Assembly (NCBI GenBank): GCA_964403015.1
Contig: CAYOEJ010000056.1
Coordinates: forward strand, 1-8,647
Length of the DNA stretch: 8,647 nt
Direction: 5' to 3'
From: CAYOEJ01 sp964403015
GTDB lineage: Bacteria; Actinomycetota; Actinomycetes; Actinomycetales; Actinomycetaceae
Below the pieces are notes generated by a model, which saw only the letters and a program-made list of their open reading frames with translations, was not told where the DNA came from and made no database searches. Position 1 is the first letter of the stretch. The number at the start of each line of letters is the position of its first letter. Shown here in pieces: positions 1 through 5,254 of the stretch. Position numbers and translations under genes: made by a program.

Positions 1-17
1 AAGAAGCACTCCCACCT

Positions 18-84
18 TGCACGTTCGGGGCAATCGGCAGAGCCAGACGCAGCTCCGTAAACTGCTCCCGAACCTGCACGTTCG
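18..84. repeat. Short direct repeat TGCACGTTCG, two copies
   Basis: The 10-mer TGCACGTTCG occurs at 18-27 and again at 75-84. Read on the minus strand, the similarity continues beyond the exact match: both copies go on to a GGT and then a GGGAG, with small indels between. The second copy overlaps the left arm of the hairpin at 78-98. Two short copies could be chance or remnants of a small interspersed repeat; no transposon end or attachment site can be defined. Confidence 0.35.
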
Positions 85-98
85 ATAACTTCGAACGT
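78..98 (-). terminator. Hairpin directly after ptsH stop
   Basis: ACGTTCGA (78-85) and TCGAACGT (91-98) form a perfect 8-bp inverted repeat with a 5-base loop. It begins at the base after the ptsH stop codon (99-101) on the minus strand. The position fits the 3' end of the PTS operon transcript. There is no T-run afterwards on the minus strand (the next bases are GCAGGTTCGG), so it may be a Rho-independent terminator of the U-poor actinobacterial kind or only a 3'-end stabilising stem. Confidence 0.4.
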
Positions 99-353
99 TT
101 AAGCTTCGAGATCGGACTCGAGGAGCTTGACGAGTTCGTCGAGAACCTCCTCGTTATCCGAGGCCAGCGTGACTTCGTCACCGTGCATGGCGCCAAGAGT
201 CATGACCTCGAGAACTGAATCGGCATCCACGGTTTCACCATCAAATTCGATAGTGACCTCCGCGCCGGAGTTTTCTACGGCCTCACAGAAAATTGCTGCG
301 GGGCGCGCATGCAAGCCAACCTTCGAACCGATTGTTGCTTTGCGCGTATTCAT
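99..353 (-). CDS. ptsH: HPr, phosphocarrier protein of the PTS
   Basis: This is an 84-residue HPr, the usual length for the family. HPr is a cytosolic carrier that takes a phosphoryl group from enzyme I on one histidine and passes it to EIIA proteins. The active-site motif GLHARPA is present with the histidine at residue 15. Ser46 (in ADSVLEVMTLGA) aligns with the site that HPr kinase modifies in Firmicutes, although that kinase is generally absent from actinobacteria. The start was chosen at ATG 351-353, where AAGGGA lies a few bases upstream and the HPr fold begins; a longer frame to 398 would run through a hairpin and adds sequence unlike HPr. It is the last gene of the PTS operon, 68 bases after the EIIA gene. 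HPr is more often encoded beside enzyme I, which is not visible here. Confidence 0.97.
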   Translation of the reverse strand: MNTRKATIGSKVGLHARPAAIFCEAVENSGAEVTIEFDGETVDADSVLEVMTLGAMHGDEVTLASDNEEVLDELVKLLESDLEA

Positions 354-371
354 GGATATTCCCTTCGGTGT

Positions 372-399
372 AGTGGGCGAGGATCTCTCCTCGCCCACT
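372..399 (-). other. 12-bp hairpin with GNRA loop between EIIA and ptsH
   Basis: AGTGGGCGAGGA (372-383) and TCCTCGCCCACT (388-399) are perfect reverse complements separated by four bases. In the minus-strand mRNA the loop reads GAGA, a GNRA tetraloop, so the stem should be very stable. It occupies the 68-base space between the EIIA stop and the ptsH start, ending before the ptsH ribosome binding site. No U-run follows. It could be a partial terminator, a processing site or a 3'-end protector that sets the amount of HPr mRNA relative to the EII mRNA. Confidence 0.75.
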
Positions 400-421
400 C
401 GCTAATAGATGTCAGTGTTCT

Positions 422-907
422 TTAGGCAAGAGTGACGGTACAGACGGCATCGCCGCCGGTCGCTGGTCCTTGCTCCACATCGACGCTCGAGACCTGCTTG
501 CCCTTGGTAAAGACCACAGGCGTAATCAGGTTCGTGCCCGCAGAACGAATCTGCTCAGCATCGACTCGAACGATGGGAGTGCCGGCCTCAATCCTGTCGC
601 CCTGAGCAGCAAGAGCCTCAAAGCCCTCGCCCTTCAGTGCCACGGTCTCCAAGCCGATGTGGACAAGAATCTCGAGTCCTTCATCGGTTGTCACAGCAAA
701 CGCGTGAAGAGTTTTAAACAACTTCGACAACGTGCCAGCTGCAGGTGAAAGAACCTCTAGCACACCGGCGTCGTCCGCGGGCGTAACCGCGAATCCGTCA
801 CCCAGCATACGCTGGCTGAAAACCGGATCCGGCACAGTATCCACGCCGCTCACGTCGCCCGAAAAGACCGAGTGAACCATTATCTTCTTCTTGCCAAGCC
901 CGAACAC
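422..907 (-). CDS. crr: PTS EIIA component, glucose family (EIIA-Glc type)
   Basis: This 161-residue protein is a stand-alone EIIA of the glucose superfamily. It accepts phosphate from HPr and passes it to the EIIB domain of the permease. Family landmarks appear in order: GDGFAVTPAD near residues 36-45, the supporting histidine H68 (LHAFAVTT), and the predicted phosphorylated histidine H83 in LVHIGLETVALKGEGF. In E. coli NagE this domain is fused to the C-terminus of EIICB; here it is separate. The start is GTG 905-907, placed immediately after the TAA of the permease gene with no spacer. AGGAGG inside the permease 3' end lies five bases before it, which points to translational coupling. A later ATG (878-880) would remove the normal N-terminal lead-in, so it is less likely. 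Whether it serves only this permease or several cannot be told. Confidence 0.95.
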   Translation of the reverse strand: MFGLGKKKIMVHSVFSGDVSGVDTVPDPVFSQRMLGDGFAVTPADDAGVLEVLSPAAGTLSKLFKTLHAFAVTTDEGLEILVHIGLETVALKGEGFEALAAQGDRIEAGTPIVRVDAEQIRSAGTNLITPVVFTKGKQVSSVDVEQGPATGGDAVCTVTLA

Positions 908-2497
908 TTAGACCTCCTGCTCACCGTGGAGTTCAACCGAGGATGCGCGTAGCTGATCTGCTACCTCGTCGTAGACGAACTGTACCTGTGGCCCAACGAC
1001 CACCTGTACGGAGTTCTGCGACGGACGGATGAGTCCAGCGACACCGGTATCCTTGATTTCCTTCTCGTTGACCTTCACGTGATCCTTCACGGTGGTGCGA
1101 AGGCGGGTTGCGCAGTAGTCGATGGCATCGATGTTCTCTGCACCACCGAGGCCTGCAATGATGCGCGATGCGATGTCCGATATCTCGGTGTCGCCGCTGA
1201 TCTGTGCAGCGGAATCGTCAACGTCGTCGCCACGACCCGGGGTGCGGAGGTTGAGCGCACCAATGAGGAAGTAGAAGATGACGAAGTAGAGTCCTGCAAA
1301 CACCACGCCTTGGACGAGAAGCATCCACCACTCGTTCGCGATCGGGTTACGTGCCGAGAGGAGCATATCCACGAAACCTGCGGAGAAGCCGAAGCCTGCT
1401 GTCCAGTTGAACGTTGCCGCAATGAACACCGCGATGCCGGTGAGCAGCGCGTGAACAACGTAGAGCAGCGGAGCAACGAACATAAAGGCGAACTCGAGAG
1501 GCTCGGTCACACCGGTGAAGAACGATGCGAGTGCACCGGCGAACATGAGCGAGCCCACGGCCTTCTTCTTGGTGGTGTCAGCGCGCAGGTACATGGCGAG
1601 TGCAGCGGCCGGAAGACCGAACATCATCACGGGGAAGAAGCCAGCCTGGTAGCGGCCAACCTGACCAATAACCTCACATGCACCGTTCTGCCATACGCCC
1701 GGGCAGGACGCGGCGTCGGTTGCTGCCTGAGCGGCTGCGATGGTGGTCGCGCCACCGAGGAACTTGCCGATGTCGTTGATACCAATAACGTCGAACCAGA
1801 AGATCGAGTTGAGAGCGTGGTGGAGACCGGTGGGGATGAGGAGGCGGTTGACGAAGCCGTACAGGCCAGCACCCGCAGCGCCCATGCCCTGGATTGCCTC
1901 ACCGAAGTTGAACAGAACGTTGTATACGAACGGCCAAACAAAGTAGAGGATTCCGGCCAGAAGAATCGCGAAGAGCGAGGTCAGAATCGGAACCAAGCGG
2001 CGTCCGGAGAAGAACGCCAAGAAGTCTGGCAACTTGGTTCGATGGAATCGGTTGTACACCCACGCGGCGAGAATACCCACGAGGATACCGATAAGAACGT
2101 TCTTGTCGTTGATGGCGTCCCAGCCCTGGGAAGCCCAATCGAGCTGGGCTTCACCCTCGAGCGTGGCGAGGTCAATGCCCTTGTAGCCGGCAACGGTTGC
2201 CGGAGCGAGGAGGAGCTTCACCGTGGCGTAGCCAAGGAAGCCCGATAGTGCGCCCGCACCGTTGTTGTCGCGTGCGAGACCGAACGCGAGCGCAATGGCG
2301 AACAACCAGCCAAGGTTATCCAGAACCGCGCCGCCGGCCTTGATGAGCACAGCTGCAATAATGTTGTTGGCGCCCCAGCCTTCGGGGTCGATCCAGTAAC
2401 CGATACCCATGAGGATTGCGGCGACAGGCATCACCGCAACGGCACCCATAAGCGCCTTGCCGAGCCTTTGGAGGCTCTCCATCACTTTGCCTTTCAT
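908..2497 (-). CDS. nagE: PTS EIICB permease, N-acetylglucosamine/glucose type (NagE-like)
   Basis: This membrane permease takes up and phosphorylates a hexose or amino sugar. The EIIC part (about residues 1-420) is strongly hydrophobic with roughly ten membrane segments. It contains GFVNRLLIPTGLHHALNS, GFFPVMMFGLPAAALAMY and the substrate-site motif TGVTEPLEFAFMF, all very close to NagE/NagP proteins. After the linker LRTPGRGDD comes an EIIB domain with its phosphorylated cysteine in IDYCATRLR (codon at 1112-1114). No EIIA domain is attached; EIIA is the next gene. N-acetylglucosamine is the best guess for substrate, glucose the alternative. Two ATGs compete for the start. The first (2504-2506) directly abuts or overlaps the only Shine-Dalgarno-like sequence, AAAGGA. 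The ATG at 2495-2497 has it at good spacing, so I chose it (529 residues; 532 from the upstream ATG). The gene begins 12 bases after the antiterminator stop. Confidence 0.9.
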   Translation of the reverse strand: MKGKVMESLQRLGKALMGAVAVMPVAAILMGIGYWIDPEGWGANNIIAAVLIKAGGAVLDNLGWLFAIALAFGLARDNNGAGALSGFLGYATVKLLLAPATVAGYKGIDLATLEGEAQLDWASQGWDAINDKNVLIGILVGILAAWVYNRFHRTKLPDFLAFFSGRRLVPILTSLFAILLAGILYFVWPFVYNVLFNFGEAIQGMGAAGAGLYGFVNRLLIPTGLHHALNSIFWFDVIGINDIGKFLGGATTIAAAQAATDAASCPGVWQNGACEVIGQVGRYQAGFFPVMMFGLPAAALAMYLRADTTKKKAVGSLMFAGALASFFTGVTEPLEFAFMFVAPLLYVVHALLTGIAVFIAATFNWTAGFGFSAGFVDMLLSARNPIANEWWMLLVQGVVFAGLYFVIFYFLIGALNLRTPGRGDDVDDSAAQISGDTEISDIASRIIAGLGGAENIDAIDYCATRLRTTVKDHVKVNEKEIKDTGVAGLIRPSQNSVQVVVGPQVQFVYDEVADQLRASSVELHGEQEV

Positions 2498-2509
2498 GAA
2501 AGACATCCT

Positions 2510-3352
2510 TTACTTGTGACGATGCGCAGCCGCGGTCTGCCGCCAGCCGTGCAGGAAGACGGCAAAGTGCGCCACCTCTCCCCTGAGCATGACGGACGGA
2601 GTTTGCGGATCTGCGATCTTTTGTATGATTGCGCGGGCTACGTTCGTCTCTTCCGGCAAGGCGGCTTCGATGCCGCGGCTTGCTGCGTTTTCTCGGAATT
2701 GCTTGGCGTGCACGCGATTAATAATCCGTCGGATAGTAGACAAAAGCTCTTCGAGCTGGGAGTCCGCGTCAACGTTCAGGCCTTTCTGAACGTCTGCCAC
2801 GATTCCCCCCAACACATTCGCTTCGTTGAGTGGCTGCTTGACTGTTGAGCCGGTGCGGGCCGCATTCAAGTGCAGTGCGATGAACGCGGTCTCATCTACA
2901 GGTAGGTCCACATCCAGTTTCGAATTCACGTACTGCGTGAGAATCTCGGCAGTGGCGAACTCGGTGGGGAATGCGACCTTAATTTCGCTCACGAGTTTGT
3001 TTTGGATGGCCATGCCACCGCGGTGACGTTGAATTGCGAAGGATAGGTGATCCGCAAGAACAACGTAGACGGATGGATCTAGGTCTCCCAAGAGATCAGT
3101 CGCCAGATCCACGGCCGCAGAGACCGTTTCAACTAGCATCGGATCGAGAGCATTTGCCGACTTAAGGAAGTCGATCTTGTCCGGGCTCGCCTCGATAAAT
3201 TGGCGCTGGGCATCTGCGGACGGAATGGTGTCTCCGGGCTTCTTCCCAAATCCGATTCCTCGGCCTGCAAGCACGAATTCAACATCATCAACGCGCACGA
3301 GTACAGCATTGTTGTTGAAAATCCGTACCACACGGGCATCGGGCTGGACCAT
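2510..3352 (-). CDS. BglG/LicT-family transcription antiterminator (CAT-PRD1-PRD2)
   Basis: This 280-residue protein is an RNA-binding antiterminator of the BglG/SacY/LicT/GlcT family. When active it binds a RAT hairpin in nascent mRNA and prevents an overlapping terminator from forming. Residues 1-55 are the CAT RNA-binding domain, with RIFNNNAVLV and AGRGIGFGKKPGD. PRD1 keeps both usual histidines: H102 in LADHLSFAIQR and H161 in FIALHLNAA. PRD2 (about 175-270) is unusual. By my alignment the two histidine positions are Thr206 (in STIRRIINRV) and Phe266 (in HFAVFLHGW), so HPr-dependent activation through PRD2 may be lost. GAGGAG lies five bases before ATG 3350-3352. A RAT and a promoter lie just upstream, so the gene most likely controls itself and the downstream permease, EIIA and HPr genes. 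Confidence 0.95.
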   Translation of the reverse strand: MVQPDARVVRIFNNNAVLVRVDDVEFVLAGRGIGFGKKPGDTIPSADAQRQFIEASPDKIDFLKSANALDPMLVETVSAAVDLATDLLGDLDPSVYVVLADHLSFAIQRHRGGMAIQNKLVSEIKVAFPTEFATAEILTQYVNSKLDVDLPVDETAFIALHLNAARTGSTVKQPLNEANVLGGIVADVQKGLNVDADSQLEELLSTIRRIINRVHAKQFRENAASRGIEAALPEETNVARAIIQKIADPQTPSVMLRGEVAHFAVFLHGWRQTAAAHRHK

Positions 3353-3372
3353 GACAGCTCCTCGTTGAGCAC

Positions 3373-3393
3373 ACCGGAGTTTTACCCCCCGGT
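3373..3393 (-). terminator. Candidate leader terminator controlled by the RAT
   Basis: In the minus-strand leader, ACCGGGG (3393-3387) can pair with CTCCGGT (3379-3373) in a 7-bp stem with one G-U pair and a 7-base loop. It lies between the RAT and the antiterminator start codon, where LicT-type systems keep their terminator. Two things are atypical: there is no U-run after the stem, and the stem starts eight bases beyond the end of the RAT rather than overlapping it. It would also stop read-through from rsmA. Confidence 0.45.
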
Positions 3394-3400
3394 TTCATAC

Positions 3401-3430
3401 TGGTCATGCCTGCGTAGCAGTAACACCCAG
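3401..3430 (-). promoter_or_regulatory. Ribonucleic antiterminator (RAT) site
   Basis: On the minus strand this stretch contains GGTGTTACTG, a TAC loop closed by CTGC/GCAG, then GCAGGCATGACC. From memory it matches the LicT/BglG RAT pattern (GG-TTGTTACTG, apical loop, GCAGGCAA-ACC) at nearly every conserved position. The ends CTGG and CCAG close a basal stem. It sits about 50 bases before the start of a gene for the very protein family that binds such sites, so autoregulated antitermination is strongly indicated. Confidence 0.88.
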
Positions 3431-3451
3431 AGCGGGTTATTAATTACTGGG

Positions 3452-3481
3452 AGTATAGGACGAATTATACCGACGGCGCAA
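3452..3481 (-). promoter_or_regulatory. Promoter of the PTS operon
   Basis: Two -10-like hexamers lie in tandem on the minus strand: TATAAT (3469-3464), a perfect consensus, and TATACT (3457-3452). TATACT has a half-matching -35, TTGCGC (3481-3476), 18 bases upstream; TATAAT has no obvious -35. Either would start transcription just before the RAT. The element lies about 40 bases after the rsmA stop, so the PTS operon is probably transcribed independently of rsmA. Confidence 0.55.
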
Positions 3482-3520
3482 GCGTTACGTTTTGCGGGGC
3501 CGGCCTATCGACCAGCGGGT

Positions 3521-4540
3521 TTAGATATCCTTTTCCGCTTTCGCTATCTTGATGAAGTCCTCGACAGTTAGTCGTTCCCCGCGCAGAGCCGGGTCAATGC
3601 CAGCTATTCGCAAGATGTCTTCCGCCCGTGGGGCACTTCCAGCCCACGTACTTAGCGCGGCCCGCAAGGTCTTGCGGCGCTGGGCAAAAGCAGCGTCGAC
3701 GACGCCGAACACATCTTCACGTCGCACACCTTCCGGTTCGGGGTGACGTCTCATATGGACAAGAGCCGAGTCAACGTTCGGAACCGGCCAGAACACGTTA
3801 CGCGAAATCTTCGCACCTCGGCTCACGTCCGCATACCAGTTAGCCTTCACCGAAGGTACGCCATAGGTTCGCGAGCCCGGTCCCGCAGCAAGGCGATCGG
3901 CGACTTCGAGTTGAACCATAACGGTGACGGTTCGCAGGGAAGGCAGCGCTTCAAGCAGCGTGAGCAGCACGGGAACGGCAACGTTATATGGCAAGTTTGC
4001 AACGAGGTGCTTAGGTTCGACGACGCCGGAACCACCGCGTTCCCTCGAGAGTGCGGCTGGCACGGCGAGACCGTTGGGACCGTGCACGTCCATGGCGTCG
4101 CGCACCAGGACAGCGAAGTTCTCCGAAGCAGCCGGCATAAGTTCGGCGATGGTGGACTCGAGTGCCGCGCCAAGAGGCGGATCGATTTCAATGGCGGACA
4201 CCAATGCGCCGGTCTCAAGAATGGCGAGCGTCAGTGACCCTAGGCCAGGCCCGACCTCAACCACCTGATCTCCGGCCTTCACGCCGGCGTCACGCACAAT
4301 GCGACGCACAGTCCCGGCGTCGTGCACAAAATTCTGGCCGAGCGTTTTGGTGGGCCGGATTCCCAGTTTGGCCGCGAGCTCCCGGATCTTGACCGGGCCA
4401 AGGAGAGTTCCAGCCATAGGCGGGCGCGCCGCTGCGACGGCCCCATCGTCTTCCACGCCAAGCGGTGTCTCGGACGTGCCGGGCAAAATGCCGGGCACCG
4501 GCGAAGATTCGCCGGTGCCCGGATTTACGTTGTGAGTCAT
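3521..4540 (-). CDS. rsmA: 16S rRNA (adenine1518/1519-N6)-dimethyltransferase RsmA/KsgA
   Basis: RsmA dimethylates two adjacent adenines in helix 45 of 16S rRNA with S-adenosylmethionine, a late step in 30S assembly. Seen in order: PTKTLGQNFVHD at the N-terminal helix, SAM motif I EVGPGLGS, acidic IEIDPPLG, catalytic motif NLPYNVAVPVLL, then FWPVPNVDSALV and the C-terminal helical domain. The start is uncertain. ATG 4538-4540 (339 residues) lies 16 bases after the upstream stop and has only a distant AAGG. It gives a 41-residue Pro/Gly-rich lead-in with acceptable codon use, but this covers a perfect 14-bp palindrome. ATG 4415-4417 gives 298 residues, the normal family length, beginning MAGTLLGPVKIRELAAKLG, but has no ribosome binding site. 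The frame continues into the N gap, which is an artefact. Confidence 0.95.
   Translation of the reverse strand: MTHNVNPGTGESSPVPGILPGTSETPLGVEDDGAVAAARPPMAGTLLGPVKIRELAAKLGIRPTKTLGQNFVHDAGTVRRIVRDAGVKAGDQVVEVGPGLGSLTLAILETGALVSAIEIDPPLGAALESTIAELMPAASENFAVLVRDAMDVHGPNGLAVPAALSRERGGSGVVEPKHLVANLPYNVAVPVLLTLLEALPSLRTVTVMVQLEVADRLAAGPGSRTYGVPSVKANWYADVSRGAKISRNVFWPVPNVDSALVHMRRHPEPEGVRREDVFGVVDAAFAQRRKTLRAALSTWAGSAPRAEDILRIAGIDPALRGERLTVEDFIKIAKAEKDI
4491..4522 (-). terminator. 14-bp GC-rich hairpin after the cell-wall gene
   Basis: CCGGGCACCGGCGA (4491-4504) and TCGCCGGTGCCCGG (4509-4522) are perfect reverse complements with a 4-base spacer. On the minus strand the stem is followed by CATTTTGCC, a short T-run. 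It lies 34 bases after the stop of the upstream gene, exactly where its terminator would be. It also falls inside the first codons of rsmA if the ATG at 4540 is used, in which case it would sit in coding sequence. Confidence 0.6.
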
Positions 4541-4556
4541 GAAGACTGATATTACC

Positions 4557-5210
4557 TTAGTACCAGCCCACCGACTGCGAGTGGCCCCATGCNNNNNNNN
4601 NNNNNNNNNNNNNNNNNNNNNNNNNNNNNNNNNNNNNNNNNNNNNNNNNNNNNNNNNNNNNNNNNNNNNNNNNNNNNNNNNNNNNNNNNNNNAGAACGTC
4701 GTCGCCGGAAACAACAATGCCGGCCTCAGCGAGAGCGTCAGCAAGCGTGGTGCCGCCAGGAACGGTCACGGTGGTGGTCTCGCCATCGACGACGACCTCA
4801 AAAGTCACGTCTTCAACCACGACCGTGGGCTCTTCAACGGGCTCGGGCGTAACGACGGCAGCTGCTGCGGTCTGAACGAACGCGTCGATCTTGTGCGCGG
4901 GGTCTGCTGCCAAGCCCATGCTTGAACCAATCGCGAGAGCAGCTACGGTCGCGATACCGGCCAAGCGGAAGAAACCTGACTTGGTGCGGCGATCACTCTG
5001 GGTCTGCACGTGGCGAGTGACGAGCTCATGATTCATCATTTCTGCATAGGGCGCCTGCGAAATGACGGGAATCTCGCCCGTGTCTACGAGCGCGAGGTCA
5101 GCTTTCTGACGAGCGGCCTGCTCTGCGAGACGACGAGCGCGACGCGAGCCGGGCTTAGGAGCGTCGGCAGTATGACCGAACATGGCTCCGTCAGTGGTGT
5201 TGTGTACCAA
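4557..5210 (-). CDS. Exported cell-wall protein, DUF348 domain, Rpf/aggregation-promoting-factor type (split by assembly gap)
   Basis: The visible N-terminal part has about 80 charged, probably cytoplasmic residues containing GSRRARRLAEQ and DTGEIPVI. These are followed by a membrane segment or signal anchor (FFRLAGIATVAALAIGSSMG), a Pro/Glu linker, and a DUF348 (ubiquitin-like) domain recognisable from VVVDGETTTVTVPGGTTLADAL and AEAGIVVSGDDV. After the gap only AWGHSQSVGWY and the stop remain. That ending resembles aggregation-promoting-factor C-terminal domains of the lytic-transglycosylase fold. DUF348 with G5 and Rpf domains is the layout of RpfB, which occupies the same place between tatD and ksgA in Mycobacterium. 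The role is therefore probably peptidoglycan cleavage or remodelling at the cell surface. I prefer the TTG start at 5208-5210, with GGAG six bases before it; a GTG at 5247-5249 is in frame but lacks one. Length and frame across the gap are unknown. Confidence 0.8.
   Translation of the reverse strand: MVHNTTDGAMFGHTADAPKPGSRRARRLAEQAARQKADLALVDTGEIPVISQAPYAEMMNHELVTRHVQTQSDRRTKSGFFRLAGIATVAALAIGSSMGLAADPAHKIDAFVQTAAAAVVTPEPVEEPTVVVEDVTFEVVVDGETTTVTVPGGTTLADALAEAGIVVSGDDVXXXXXXXXXXXXXXXXXXXXXXXXXXXXXXXXXXAWGHSQSVGWY
4593..4692. other. Assembly gap of 100 N
   Basis: Exactly 100 N occupy this stretch, a conventional scaffold-gap size, so its true length is unknown. It removes the middle of the cell-wall gene. 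Proteins of this kind normally carry further DUF348 or G5 modules and a catalytic domain of roughly 80-100 residues, so the missing DNA is probably several hundred bases. Reading frames that appear to cross it are artefacts. Confidence 0.98.
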
Positions 5211-5254
5211 AAGTTTCTCCAATGATTGTCGCCAGCGTTCTGGCGGCACCGCAC

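Larger units (their letters stand above)
1..98. other. Region downstream of ptsH, no gene assigned
   Basis: No gene can be supported here. On the plus strand one frame stays open from base 2 to a TAA at 86-88, giving a basic tail with the tetrapeptide LHVR twice; it could be the end of a converging gene, but nothing in it is recognisable. On the minus strand a GTG-initiated frame without a good ribosome binding site runs to the left edge. A 10-bp direct repeat (18-27 and 75-84) and a hairpin next to the ptsH stop lie here. Confidence 0.4.

Noticed and set aside
69..84. CGAAC-6-GTTCG inverted repeat as an SOS (LexA) box
   Set aside because: The actinobacterial LexA box has a 4-base spacer between CGAAC and GTTCG; here the spacer is six, and no DNA-damage gene follows.
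354..398. N-terminal extension of HPr to the ATG at 398
   Set aside because: The extra 15 residues come from the GNRA hairpin and the ribosome binding site region, and HPr normally begins just before the strand containing TRKATI.
1079..2248. Long plus-strand open frame of 389 codons opposite the permease gene
   Set aside because: It is antisense to a clearly recognised EIICB. Its product is rich in Glu, Arg, Cys and His with no domain pattern, as expected from the reverse strand of GC-rich coding DNA.
4541..4744. Extension of the rsmA frame through the N gap to 4744
   Set aside because: It depends on 100 unknown bases and overlaps the 3' end of the cell-wall gene on the same strand in another frame.
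4539..4925. Plus-strand frames bridging the N gap
   Set aside because: They exist only because N was read as any residue, and they lie opposite the cell-wall gene.
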